DNA of 64,000 bases from Drosophila miranda (taxonomy: Eukaryota > Arthropoda > Insecta > Diptera > Drosophilidae), in contig NC_046675.1 of the NCBI RefSeq assembly GCF_003369915.1, forward strand, positions 23,002,001-23,066,000, given 5' to 3'. The position numbers and the translations under genes are program-made. The notes under the pieces are model-generated. The model saw nothing but the letters and a program-made list of their open reading frames with translations, was not told the DNA's origin and did no database searches. Positions 1 to 12,604 of this stretch are shown here, in pieces (the first letter of the stretch is position 1; each line of letters begins with the position of its first letter).

Positions 1-244
1 TTTAGAAAGATCTCACAGAGAAACGATGGTGAAAAAAAACAAAATAACCAACAGAAAAACCCTTATCAACGAATCTTTAACCGAGCATGAATTTGGGCAC
101 TTCATGCACACGCAATGTATGTTGTTTTTGCTATTCTCGGGCATGATCATTAGTGTGCTGCGTGCAGGATCGAAGGAACTACCACTATGCTAGATTGACA
201 AATGATGGCCTTTATATCTTTATTTTGTATGGATTTTTCAATAA

Positions 245-345
245 TTTTATCTGCAAAAGCTCTTAGGTGTATAGTCTCGGATAGCCTCTCAGATGTAGAG
301 ACCCATAGAGCGTCGGCTGTTGATCTTGATCAAGAAAAGACATAG
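245..345 (+). repeat. Old fragment of the obscura-type TATACCC interspersed repeat
   Basis: The stretch carries, in order, a TATAGTCTC block, a degraded CAGATGTAG block and GGCTGTTGATCTTGATCAAG. The same order is seen in the repeat copies at 11.4-11.9 kb (TATAGTCTCTGAGATCTAGG) and 48.9 kb (TTGATACTGATCAAG). It is clearly diverged and has no open frame of note. The assignment rests on this block order and on my memory of the family, not on an alignment. Confidence 0.35.
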
Positions 346-1683
346 CCCATTGCTCCCCACAAGTACTCGATGCAGTAAAAACCTATCAGGAGTCAGGTGC
401 TATAGGTATCTAGTGAATAGGAGGGGACTTTCCCAAACCAGAAGCACGTCAGTTAACTGAAAGAATGAGGAAACCAAATCGTGCAATCAATAAACAATGA
501 AACGGCCAGCAGGCAATACCATTTCGTTCTCAGAAGTTTTTCCATTCTCATTTCCCGAGATGTTTACACGAGAAATTTGTTAACAAGTGTGAAGTGAAAA
601 GCGAACGCTGCAGCGGCATGCGAGTATATTTCAAAATGCCAAAAGGAGTGGGGGCTAAATAGGGTATGGGAATGGGAATGGGCTATGGAATGCCGGGTGA
701 ACAAAGGGATTATTGACTTGAGGGCAAGTTTATTTTACGCCAAATGAGCTCAGCCGCAAAATATCGATTTAAATCAATGTCCATCCATCGCAGCACTCTC
801 TATGCTGGTTGGGGGTCGGCCTCCGTTTCTGTTCGGTCCTGGTCTCTGCCAAGTGGATATGTCTATACGGAAAGGGCCCCCCTGATTGGGGCGATTGCTG
901 CAGGGGAGTATGGGGCAGGTCACGGCGCCTCCATGAATGAGAACGCGTACACATGGCCAGGGCATGACGCCTGTGGTTGAGGCAGCTAGAGCTCTTTTCT
1001 CTCTGTGTGTGTGTGCGTATTTTGCTCTGATGGTTTCGTCTTTTATTTTTAGACATATCGACGTCTCAGCTATAAATATTATTTCTATTTTATTACACAT
1101 TTTATTCCATGCGATGTTTGCTTTTGCTGGCTCTCTTAAGGGAAACATCTGGCCACAACACGTGCTAAAAATCTCTCTCTCTCTCTTTCTTTTAAATAAT
1201 ATTACATCGTTGCAACAAAAAAAATAATAGAAACTAAAATCAATGTGCTACCATCGTTAGGTTTATGACGAAAACATAAATTGTTTTTCTCTTTGATTCC
1301 GTTAGGGTTCAAGGTTTTCCCGTTCTTTGAGTCAATGATTTTGTTTGCTTTTGAAAATAAATATTTATGAGCTGGAAAATTCTAGCCTGATTCTAGGTTT
1401 GTTCTCTAGATAAGAATCAATGTTTATGGAGATATATTTGAAGATATTTTATGGTAAGTTTTTAGGAAAATTGAATTAGATTTAAAAACAAAAATAACAG
1501 ATGATAGATAAATGTAGAGGTAAGATTATAGATTAGGTTGAAAGGTTTTTTACCATTGTATCATATAAAGAATGCTTTGGCACAGAAATCATCAGAAATA
1601 TGGCCAAAAGAAGATCTCTTGTGTCTGTGGAAATGCAAGGCCCAAAAGCAGAGGCGTTGGCATTGCGTTGACGACCACGTTAT

Positions 1684-1706
1684 GACTGACTGACTGACTG
1701 ACTGAG
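1684..1706. repeat. GACT tetranucleotide microsatellite
   Basis: Five or more tandem GACT units, followed by degenerate GAGTGACTGACTGAGTGAC. It is a simple repeat with no coding potential. Confidence 0.8.
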
Positions 1707-3004
1707 GGATCGGATTGAGTGACTGACTGAGTGACAGGGCCCTTACATCTTCGAACAGAATGAGATCTTGACAAGCAACACGAAACGATGAAAACACAAC
1801 AAAACGGAAAAGAAACGTACAAGAAAGAAAACGAAGCAAGATATCAAGATCAGGCCGATTTCAACGGAATCCATTTGGTGCTGCCAAATAAATACCACCA
1901 ACAAAACGTTCAACGAGTTAACTTTTGTGGGGTGGGGGGGAGAAACACGTTCAAGACTCACCAAAATGTGAAGAGAAGAGAAATTTAGGTAAAAGTTCCC
2001 TGTTCTGATGTTGCATGGAGTCTCGAGTGTCGCGGGGCCAAGAGTCATAAAAAATCAATGTTTGAACTTGTCTTTTTACGACTATTGCTTCATTCTGTTT
2101 GAGGAGTGCCTTTGGGGAGCAAAGTAGGGCCACATTTTGGTTCTTATCAACATTTATCCAGGTGAGCAATAAAATACAATCTATTGTGTTTTGGGCCAGG
2201 TCATTACACGGCTTGAAGGAGATAGCAAGGTGATGGTTTTTTGTGTGAGGAGAGTTCCGGTACCACAAGGATTCAAAGTTGAAGAGAAACTAACATTTAA
2301 GAGGAGCAAGGAGAAGAATAGCTTGAAAATACATGTAAATATTTCCAAGGGTATGGAAATAATAAAAGTAAGTGTAGATTTTCTTTTTATAAATTTAAAG
2401 CTACAAATTTTTTTTTTAAGTTAATCTAGCACAAGATTTTTTTAGTATAGGACTAAATTTATGAAATGGAACGCCATAATATAAAATCAGATAGATAGTT
2501 TGAAAATTAAATAGATAATATTTTTTATTTATATTAAAAACTTTGTAAATAATAAGCGGATATCGGTTGAGGTTAAGGAATTGTTTTCGCCTCGAATGGA
2601 AATGGATAAGATTCCATAAATAAAATTTAATAATAGACATAAATTCCTCTAATTCACTAGAGAATATCCTTTGTTGATTAATTGTACAAATTTCCATATA
2701 AGCGAACGGATACAAGGAATTCAAGATCTTTTAAGATGCAATCCCATCTTTTATTATTAAGGGTGATATTTGATAGGATTATAGTTGAGTCTAAGTTTAG
2801 TCTCAACATTGAATAATATTATTAGTTGAAATTCAATCAATATATTAATATTTTTGTTACATATAACACAAATATGTACATATCTCCAACACTGTTGTTC
2901 AATCAAAAAATCACTTGAGTACAATCAAATCTAGATAGTTTCAAGCCTCCATCCAAGCACATAAAATAACCTTCCATCTTCCATCTTTTATCGACAGCAC
3001 ATAC

Positions 3005-3024
3005 CACACACACACACACACACA
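3005..3024. repeat. (CA)n microsatellite
   Basis: Uninterrupted CA dinucleotides. Similar runs lie elsewhere in the window. Confidence 0.85.
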
Positions 3025-6000
3025 CGAGACACTTGAACATCAGACACCCCCGCAATCCCTTTCAAGTGACCCTTGACCCTTTTGGCCAGTAGGAAGAGAC
3101 AAGTACAATGTATACAAGTATATTACAATAATCGTACAATATATTGCCGCAATGCCCATAAAAGTTGACCAACTTTGGGGGATTCCAATTCCAGCACTCG
3201 AACCGAAGAGCGAGAGACAGAGAGAGGGAAAGAGAACTCTCTGTCGCATACATATAAATGAACTAATTTGGTTTACGCTTTTTGGGTGATTTTATGGACC
3301 GCAGTGCCGCAGAGGCAGACCGTGGGAGGGAGGCCATGGGAACTTCTCACAGTGTACAAGAGATGTATGAGGATGTGCCCCTGTGCTATGGCCAAAAACA
3401 ATTGTACTAAAGCATAAATTTACTTTATTAAATAAAGAAAATACAGCCATAATTCTTTGGCTGCTTTTAGGGCCCACATCTACATCTTGGCCGGCCCCCC
3501 ATCCGGATCCGTTCTGCTGACGTTGTCTCTGCCGTTTTGTTGCCGTTTCTGTTGGCTGTTGCTCGCTGTTGGCGGGCGGTGGCGGTGGCGGTGGCGATGG
3601 CAGTGGCAGTGGCGTCATGGTGGGCGTCTCTGACATCCACGCGGCGGCGGCATCCGACAGACGCGACGCTCAATTTCTGGCCTTACTTAACCAAAAATAA
3701 TTATGTGGGATACACACAGACATACAGACAGATACAAAGATATACTACTAGTAGCAACTAAATTAAGCATATTTTAGCTATTTTTATATTGAAATAATAA
3801 TTTGGCTGCTTCTTGCCATTTGTTAATGGCTTTGAAATGAACAGTCGAGTCGAAGGAAATCCAAAATGAACCACAAGTCGAAAGATGTTCCACAGAAAAT
3901 AAAAGGCCACAGAGACTGTGGATACCCTAGAATTCACCAAAAATATCACATTCAATGGGAGAAAGGAATATAGATAAATACTGCAATTGAAGATCATTTA
4001 GGAGTTCAAAGAAAAGCAAATAATAATAAGAAGAGATCAGGCACAGTTTATCTTGGGCCATTTCGAATAGGTTCCTTAAGGAAACCGATACTAATGTTTA
4101 GTGAAGAACACATTATTAAATTAGGACCTGATTTTCTTATAAATGATTATTTATGTTATCTCAAGAAGGATTTTATAGGATTACTATGGCTTTTAATTTC
4201 AATTAAAGAAAGATGTGTAAGGAATTGTGTAAGAAACGCATATGTCCACAATATGTTCTGGTGTACCAGGATTTGGGATAGAGCGGCTTTGATCGCATGC
4301 TCCTTAATTTCGTTTACCTTATATGCAGTGTCTCGAGCCCCCGCCTAAGTTCATAATACTTTCGAACGTTTTGTAGGATACAGAGTACCGTCCAAAATGA
4401 TGGAAACTCTTTCGCAAGATGCCAACGACAACGATAACAGCTTCCACCTGCATACACAACCAACAAACACACACAGCAAAAAAAAAGACGAGGCGTCCCC
4501 CCAGCCTCCACGCCAAACTACAATACGAAGGGGGGACCCGTCTTATTTAGTAATTTATTTATAAAATCTTCCCCCTACACAACTTACAGACCAAAAAAAG
4601 TTGAGAGGCAAGAAGACGTACAACAACAACAGCAACAACAGCTACAAAAAAATTGACACCGGAAGTTGTGGCTGCCTCATCTGCTCTCTGGATTTGCATC
4701 TTCATGCCCCATCTCTGTGCCTGTCCCTGCTTTTCTTTTGCTCTCTTTCGGAAGCCAGACAAATGCTTCAGAGACAAATTACTTGATTTGCATAGTATAC
4801 ATATATACATATATATTCTTCTCCAATATATATATACATATACACCCGCATAAGTACAGACCCGAGGATTTTCTTTCGGCTGCAAAAGAAAAACCTCTCA
4901 ACATTGTCATTTTTCTTGTTGGTGGTTGGTTCCCTCTTTCATTTGATTCTTTTTTTATGGAAATTTTTATCAAAAAAAGAGAAGAAAAAACTGCGGGGTT
5001 GCTTGTTAGGTGCGGGAGGCGCAACCAAGCGTGGCAACTCCCATCGTAACTCCCTCTCAGATGGGGCGCTCCGCTCTGATGTCAGTTGGACAAGCCGGCT
5101 TAGCCTGAGACGGGGTTTTCCATTCATTCATTAATGCCCAAAGAAGCGCGGTGCAGACCCAAAGAAACAGCGGAGTGACAGAGCAACAGAGGGACATCTA
5201 TGATACTTTTGATTACATGATGCCCTGCTTCTGCTCTTTTGCAAAAAAAAAAAAAAGAAAGCAAAAAAACCATGCCAGCAGCATCCCAGTAATCCCCATA
5301 AGACGACTAGATGCCAAGGCATTCCTATAGCTATAGCACCGATTACAACCAAAGCCAGAAACAATCGCCGCCACAGTGGTCCACAGAAGAAGGTCCGTCA
5401 GTACATTGGGGAAATGGTTCCTAAGGGTGGATCAACAGATGGTCAATCGATGGGATAAAATTAAATATTTACGAGGCATCGAATTGAGAGTGTTGATGAT
5501 AGTTTAATGGGGTACAAATATGGGGGTACACTTCATAGATTAGATTGCGGGAGTCGTTTAAACTCAAGTGTTTGTGGGAAGAACATTTTCCACAAAGCTA
5601 CATCTACCTAAAATCACTTGGCTGCCATCGATCTGTACACACATATATAATAAATAAAATCTACTAATTAAAAATAAATAGCTTTAAAGATTACTTTACC
5701 TATTACTGATGCTATCTCTAATGCTTCACTGATGACTTTCCTGATAATGCTACCACCTTATAGATGATAGATGGCGCCTGGTTATGGACGATGATTAAGC
5801 GGAAAAGCCACACAATTTTCCATACCCACTATCAGTGGCCTTATCAAAATAAACTCAGGCAAATAAAATCAGGTGCAACTTCCAGCCTAATCTAATAAGC
5901 GTTTATAAATAGTATGGCATCGTTGCATCGACAAAAAATCTGTGATGTGGAGATTTGTGGTGAGAGCTAAATAAGGGGACAAACACACATCAACAATCGC

Positions 6001-7979
6001 GTAACAGGCAGAGGCCTTATCGAATCAGTAATGCATAATCAGCATCCAGTATTCCACAGGGAAATCGTTTTTTAATTCATTACCGTTTCAGAGTTTTTCC
6101 TATCCAATAAGTTAAATATTTTTTATTTTTTGATAATCTGCAAGCCTTTATTTTCAGTTAAAAAACTGATGAAAACCACTGTGCGATCCACAGAGCTCTC
6201 ATGCAATCGTAAAAATGTAGGGAATTAAGTCAGTCAGTGACTGTGTGTAACAGTTAACTGAATTTGTCTCCCCATCTCTGCACCGCCCCTCTCTATACCT
6301 CTTTCTCTCTGTCTGTGGAAGTTGCACAATAGCAGAGAGGGAGCCAGTGGCACAGGGAAAGTCTTACTCAATCTTGGCTGCAGTCTGCAGACGTTTTTCC
6401 AGAGCCAGAGGAAAAAGTAAAATTCAGCTTGAATGCAGCGCAACTAATTAGTTTTGAGGCTGCTGCTGCTGCTGCTGGCGTTGCTGCTGTAATCGCAGTG
6501 GAGCGCAGACAGCGACAATTTTCCCACTGAATTTTCACTTTTTTTGTTTCTTACCCAGTTTTCTTTCTTCTACGTGTGCGCCAAAGAAAATCAAGCAAAA
6601 ACAAGCAAAACAAAAGAATTTATGAGATACAAAAAAAACTTTTGGCCTCACTTGGATGGGAGCTCCTATATCTACGAGTGTACATATGTGGTACATATAT
6701 CTCTGTTATGTCTCCCATTGGGATTGTTCTTATTTTGGGTTTATTTCCCAAAATAAATTCCATAATAAGACGTATGGAAAATCGTTTATTTGAAATACCT
6801 AAATTGCACACTCGAACCAGATAAAAACCAGTTGCTACGCATTCGAATTCAATACAAAGCGAAATATACGAGTATATGTACGATATATGGATGTAAGAAA
6901 CATTATACTTGACTGCAAGGTCGAAATTAATTGGTTCTTGGGCATGGCATGGCATTCTTTTGATTTCGAACCGAGGTAAAACTGCCTTAAAAAACAAAAA
7001 CAAATTTATAGAGCATGGAAAATGGCTTCGGTTTCAGTACTAATATATATTTAAGGGAACTTTTACTTTTTCAGAACTTTGTGCAAATATCTTCTTACAA
7101 ATTTAAAAGATTATAATTACTGTTCATATGACTTAATGGAAGTATTCTTTGCAAATGTTTCACAAAGCAATAAATTGTGGATTTTCATAGATCGAAGGAT
7201 AACCTGTCAATGGACAGCATTCTCTTCGGTGTTAAAACAGACCATATAATATTATTATTTGCCTATTTGTCCATTGGTCATTCAAAAAGATTCTAGATAA
7301 TATACTCCAGTCTTTATCCCCCACCCCATCCGCGAAGTATTACATTTTACCGTGCGGGGACATTTGGTATATTACCAGGTCCATCTGCCAATTCTGTCAT
7401 GTCTCCAAATATACTTTCCACTCCGATTGATGGAGCAACACTGTCTGTGTAGAGGGATAATCTCCTTTCATTTTTTAATTAAAACAAATGAAAGTCGAGA
7501 GTATCAGTCTCCACTAGGCCCTTCATGACTTGGACTACGAACAATAAACTTCCGCTAATAGACCAAAAAAAGACCAAGCAACCCAATAAGCAGAGTACAA
7601 CGAGTACAACAACATCAGAGTGTCAAAGTAATCGATGACCCTCCCACAAAGGTATCGAAAAGATGCCAAGTGCCTCTTTATTTGACTTTATATTGGATTT
7701 CTGTTGACTCTGCCTTTTGTCGCTTATTGCCTGCTAAAAAAAAAAATCAAAATCAAAATCAAAATCATGGCCATGGCTACTCGTAGCATGCGATTGTACG
7801 TTTTCAGTTTCGGTTGGTCTTTCAGCCATAGAGACAGAGAGAGAAAGAGACACGAAAATAAATAAATAAACATGGCTGAATAAATGAATATTAAATGGCC
7901 AAAAGCTTTGACCAAAAAAATAATAAATAACTGAAAATAATGCATGCAAACAGAACGGGGTTTCGGCTCGAACGAAATT

Positions 7980-8245
7980 TTGTATACCCTTAAAAAACGG
8001 AACCCTCTAATTGATTATTATTATATTGTTATTATTGAATTCAAAATATATGGAGCTGAGGGGCTGAGAGTCTCAAATGTTGATAAATGTTAAGATTCAG
8101 TGGCACCTGATTTTCATTGATTGTAGTCATCCGGTAAGTCTTCCAGAGCTTTAAGATTAATGCAAATGTAGGGTTTTCTTAGTCTGTTAAATTGAAGACA
8201 GTCTTCCGCCAAAACTTGTTATAATACCACCCGTAAGGGTATACG
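7980..8245. repeat. Possible small mobile element bounded by GTATACCCTTA / TAAGGGTATAC
   Basis: GTATACCCTTA at about 7982 is matched in inverted orientation by TAAGGGTATAC near 8236. The interior is AT-rich and non-coding. The terminal match is only about 11 bases, so this could be chance; many Drosophila repeats have TATACCC-type ends. Confidence 0.25.
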
Positions 8246-8647
8246 TAGGTATTAAAGAAAAAACTAATGTACGGGGAATGGTAACCCAAAAGCGATATTC
8301 GATACGCAAATAGCAGAAAATGTTTGCGTGTTTGTTTGCCCTATCAGTTTTTTGCCTGGTAGTCAGTGTGGCACAGTGCGTTGCAGTGTCTATTTATGTG
8401 CGTGCCTGGCAAAGCCAGAATCGGATTCAAAATCGAATACAATCGGAGTGCGTCAAAGCGGGGGCTACGTTTGAAATTTGATTGACTACAAACCCATACA
8501 AAGAGGACGGCGGCACGAACGCGTACGACGACGACGTCATCTGCCAAGTATTTTTTTTTAAAGCTTCAATTGGAACTTGAGGCTTGAGGTTTGTTTTTTT
8601 TCTAATGCTGCCGCCCACGTACAGTCCGCCAAGAGATACTTTTACAG

Positions 8648-8670
8648 CACACACACACACACACACACAC
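8648..8670. repeat. (CA)n microsatellite
   Basis: An uninterrupted CA run inside a locally GC-rich island. Confidence 0.85.
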
Positions 8671-10025
8671 GCGGCAAAAACCGCGAGAGCGGAAGCAAAC
8701 AACTTCGACAGCATAGAAGTGTGTGAGCGGGCGAGAACACGAGAGATATATGGTGTTAGGGAAAGGGAGATGGGGAAGAGGGAGTGACAAGCTTTTGCGG
8801 TTTTTAGTTACACAGAAGACCCTCGCACAGTGGAATGGGTAGGCAAAGAAAAGGGGCTGCAATATAATTACATTTGTGTTTTGTTTATTTTTAATGTGAG
8901 CAAGCCCCAAAGATAAATATTAAGCTCAAACAAAAATTTTGTTCGCTGCTTTCGAATTTTGAATCGGTTTTAACTATTGAATCTACTCTGATCATATCCT
9001 ATCATATTGCACCACTGTGCCTGTGACGGTGTCGTTTTTTTTTTCCCCTTGGTATTGTCATTTACTTTGTGGCAAGCAATTACATGCGACAAGCCAAGCG
9101 GCAGTTGTTTGTTGTTGCTGGTTCTGCTGTTGATATTTGATGTTTGTTGCTTATGGGTTTCGTTTCTGTAGGCGTGGCCCAGTTTCTTGCTGTGGTTGTT
9201 GCCACATTTGGCAGCAACAATTTATGTCAAGCCGAAAGCCGCCTGCTTTTTGCGTCTCTGCGCGAAAACATGCGTAAAAGTAGCTGCGAAAAGACGGCCA
9301 CACTGTGTCTGTGCCGTGCCGCCCCATCAGACACCCTTTCGCACCACACACCCGCGCCCGAAGACACACCCGCCCGCCCCTCACCGTAATTAAAATGCCT
9401 GGCAACAAACACAAAGTTTTTTTTGGCGAAGAGTGTGTGCGAGGAGATGAGCAGATCTGGGAATAGACTGAAGAGATGTGTAGGGGAGATGGAGATCATT
9501 GTGACAGTGGGTTGAAGAGAGCTCCTGGAGAGGGAGAGGGAGCGACGCCAGGCCTGCATTTAATGGCAGTGTTGACAGCCGCCGCATAGCGGGACGCTGG
9601 CATCTGTCATACATGCATGTCATACGGCAAATAGCTTAACTGTCATAAAAACAACAAGTGGGAAGGGCGTACGAGACGAGGGCGAGGGAGAGGGAGAGGG
9701 AGAGCAGAAGATCGTAAAACGGTTTATTGCAGGGAGTCGCTGCTGGAGGAAAAGACGGCTGGGGTTGTACGAAAGATTGAACGTAAAAATGCCTGTTCTT
9801 TTCTCTGGCATGTTTGTTGATTTCCAAACATATATTATTTTTATGTTTCATTTGATTTATTTATTAACTGCACTGCCCGGACCCTTCTTCCACAATCTGT
9901 ACATGCTCGCTATCACTCTCACTCTCTCTCTCCTTCTACCTCTCCCCTTTTGTCGCACAGAACTACTGCTGGGGCTGCTGCTTATTCTTCCTCTTCTTCA
10001 GCTTCTGGTCAAAACGCCAACGCCT

Positions 10026-10048
10026 CACACACACACACACACACACAC
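10026..10048. repeat. (CA)n microsatellite
   Basis: An uninterrupted CA run. It explains the His/Thr-rich spurious frames around it. Confidence 0.85.
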
Positions 10049-11394
10049 TTACACAACATAGTTGTATGCGTGTTAGGGAGGGAGTTTAATAATAGCACAC
10101 ACTCACACACACGTTATAAAAGCTCCCGCTGGAGCGGCGTCTGCTAAAGATGTTAGAAGAGGTGGAAAGTGGAGAGAGGAGAGTATAGAATGCAGCACTA
10201 AAAACTTCAACGACTCCTCAACCCCCTGCACTTCCGCACTCTTCTGGCAAATATCAAACAGCGAGAGAGTCAGAGAGAGTGAGCAGGCAGGGCAACTGAA
10301 TGGCAGCAAAAATCACAAAAGCAAATACAAAAAACTTTCTTACTAACACACATGCATACACACACGTACACCCTCTCCCATTCCCCTTCCCACTCCTCAA
10401 CGAGCCAACGCTAAAGTTTTGTGTGTGCGTGGGCGGGAGGATGGGGGGAGGGCTGACGGGTGAGGCACTGACTGCCACTGCCACAATAATGCTCTTGTTG
10501 TCTGCGGCAACCGGGAAAAGAGATGGCAACTGGCAACAGTTATGACGCGGAGTAAGAGTGAGAGAGGCAGAAGGCACAGGAAGTTTGTTGTTGATTTTTT
10601 GTTGTTTTTGTTTTTCTTTCAATTAACACTATGGAAAGGGTAGAACAAGACAGACAGAGAGTAGCGAGGGACGGGTAGAAACAGAGAGCAAGTCGGGAAA
10701 AGAGAGAATCATACAATTTAACTAGATACTTTTTTGCATAAACAATTTCTTATACAATGAACGGGCAGGCACAATTTTGTTTATTAAATATTATTACTGC
10801 ACGCTGCACACGAACACACACACTCATACTCATGCATGTATGACGCGTACCTCTCTCACATTCGGTTCGTGCTCCACCAAGTAGACGCCGCCAACTGCGA
10901 GCGCAACAACAATTTAGGTGTGATGACGTTTGGGCAGGGGGCGGAGGTGCAGAGATGCAATTAATGCACTCTTGTTGTTGTTGCTGCCTCTGCTTCTACG
11001 ACACTTTGATGTTTTTACTTTTTTACTTTTGTATTTGCAAACACACACGTCGCGCTGTTTCTCGATGGCTTTGATTTAATTCAAACACACTTTACTTTGC
11101 TTTTGGTTTTCTGTTTTTTACCGACACGCAAAGACACACAAGCTCACAGAGGGAAAAGCCAAAACGCGCGCAAGTCCGTCCGTTTTCTGCTCGTGACGCG
11201 ACGAGTGAGTGCGTTCGATTAGTTGTTCGGTACGACTAAAAAGCCCCGTTGATTCGTGGACTCCACGAACCCCAACCGGCTGGACCGGAGCCGGAACCGG
11301 AGCCCCCACCAGTTCGATTGTAACAGCCGGCGCACTGAGCTGGTTCGCCGGGTAATCGGGCAATCGAACTAGTTCGCAGATGAAGGGACCGTTG

Positions 11395-11865
11395 CAAGCT
11401 GCCAGCGGAATGAAAAAAAAACGAGGGGGAACGTTGTGAGTTGCTGCGGACACCGCAACTCTACATTTATACCCGATACTAAGTCAGTGTGGCTCTCCTC
11501 CGGCAGACGCCGCTAATATTAAACGACACGACAAACGTGCGAGAGAGACAGAAAATCAGTCTGAGCGTGACGTCGGGCGCTGCGTAGCCACTGCAAATTG
11601 ATTTCTTGCTTTTGGCTATAAAAATTATTCGATCTGATTCAGCAACCGGATAGATATGGTCATTATCTATGATTCTGCGTTTTTAGTTTTCTCGTATTCT
11701 AAATATTGTGAATATCCCCAGATTTTCGTCCTTTGTGTGGGCGGAAGGGGGTTTGGCAAAATTTTGAAACAAACTCCTCTCGGTCCGATATCTTAGGAGT
11801 GTGGATACCAAATTTGGTTGCTCTAGCTTTTATAGTCTCTGAGATCTAGGCGCTAATGTTTTACT
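11395..11865. mobile_element. TATACCC-type interspersed repeat, truncated copy
   Basis: On the minus strand the block reads GTATCGGGTATAAATGTAGA, then a stem-loop (GAGTTGC...GCAACTC), then AACGTTCCCCCTCG. On the plus strand it continues through a GAGAGAGACAGAAAATCAGT region to TATAGTCTCTGAGATCTAGG, where it stops abruptly at an unrelated ORF fragment. A second copy of the TATAAATG/stem-loop part lies in the opposite orientation at 24.67-24.75 kb. I recall this family as dispersed in obscura-group Drosophila but cannot name it with certainty. Confidence 0.6.
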
Positions 11866-12376
11866 CTAAGCAAAGCCGTCCTTGTCTTTGGAGTGGATGC
11901 GGCAAGCTTGAGTTGCAGCTGCCGCACTCGTGCACGGCTGATCGTCGTCGCTCTGCGATTCTTCTCTCTCGGCGATATGAGGAGCATCCCCCGAGACACT
12001 TGAGGAAGCCTGGCTCGTGCTCTCCGACAGGGTCCCGTAAGTACAATTCGGCGATAGCCTAGGCACTCTCGACGATACCTGTCGGTAATTCGAATCCGTG
12101 GTAGGACCCAGAAAACGAGATCTGGCGATTACCTAAATGCTCTCTCTAAATACCCTCATAAGGGCTACCGGGTTGTCCCCTCCAGTCCATTTAGGACGCC
12201 CTTCAGAGCCCCACACGCCCCTCGCCTCTGTCGCCCCCTCGTGGGACTGGTCCGCCGTCCACCATTGTAGGCCCGAGACTCGGAGTCCCGGCAAATTACG
12301 AATATGGCTGTAGTTTCGACCTTGGATGTAGACTGAGATGTGTACCCCAGCCAGGATCGCTTCCTTACAATGTACA
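11866..12376 (-). pseudogene. Retroelement-like open frame interrupted by one stop
   Basis: On the minus strand one reading frame stays open from about 12376 to the TAG at 11868-11866, except for a single in-frame TAG at 12135-12133. The C-terminal part is Ser-, Glu- and Asp-rich, with an EREESQSDDDQP segment. The region is GC-rich, unlike its flanks, and lies directly against a truncated interspersed repeat. The best explanation is the decayed coding part of a retroelement, possibly gag-like. No reverse transcriptase, integrase or zinc-knuckle motif is visible, so the family is open. It could instead be a decayed host exon: an AG acceptor-like site sits at the internal stop. Confidence 0.4.
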
Positions 12377-12583
12377 TATACATTTTTTTTTTTATTTGGA
12401 CTGTACTATAAAGTTAGGATAATTATTTAAGTCTGATCTGTCATCTCTTTCATCTCATTGGAATTAAATGGAACTTGAAACAGAAAATAAATGGCATATT
12501 TTATTGTTGCAACACTCGGAACACTATTTTATTCTCATTTTACTTCTCATTTATAGATTAGATAGATGGAAACATTTATTTGG

Positions 12584-12603
12584 ATCAGCCCGTTGGCTGA
12601 TCG
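12584..12603 (-). terminator. Perfect stem-loop and poly(A) signal after gene A
   Basis: GATCAGCC-CGTT-GGCTGATC forms a perfect 8-bp stem starting one base past the gene A stop codon. An AATAAA signal on the minus strand follows at about 12576-12571. Together they mark the 3' end of gene A. Whether the hairpin has a function is unknown. Confidence 0.45.
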
Positions 12604-12604
12604 T

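Larger units (their letters stand above)
346..11394. other. Long non-coding stretch with microsatellites and GC-rich islands
   Basis: No convincing protein gene was found in these 11 kb. The open frames are short, mostly lack good codon use, and often run through CA, GAGA or CAG runs. GC-rich islands at about 3480-3660, 8380-8540, 9150-9400 and 10850-11390 stand out from the AT-rich background and could be untranslated exons or promoters of a gene whose coding part lies outside the window. The remaining sequence shows nothing I can name. Confidence 0.5.

Noticed and set aside
3292..3636. Pro/Gln-rich minus-strand frame with an ATG
   Set aside because: It is low-complexity, arising from GGC/GTG trinucleotide runs. 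A second frame over the same DNA is equally open, so a non-coding island is more likely.
8584..8910. Overlapping frames on both strands around the CA repeat
   Set aside because: They are created by the CA microsatellite and purine-rich flanks, and no start or splice evidence was seen.
11118..11453. 111-codon minus-strand frame with Pro/Val repeats
   Set aside because: It starts inside the repeat stem-loop block and lacks motif support. The region looks like leader or repeat DNA.
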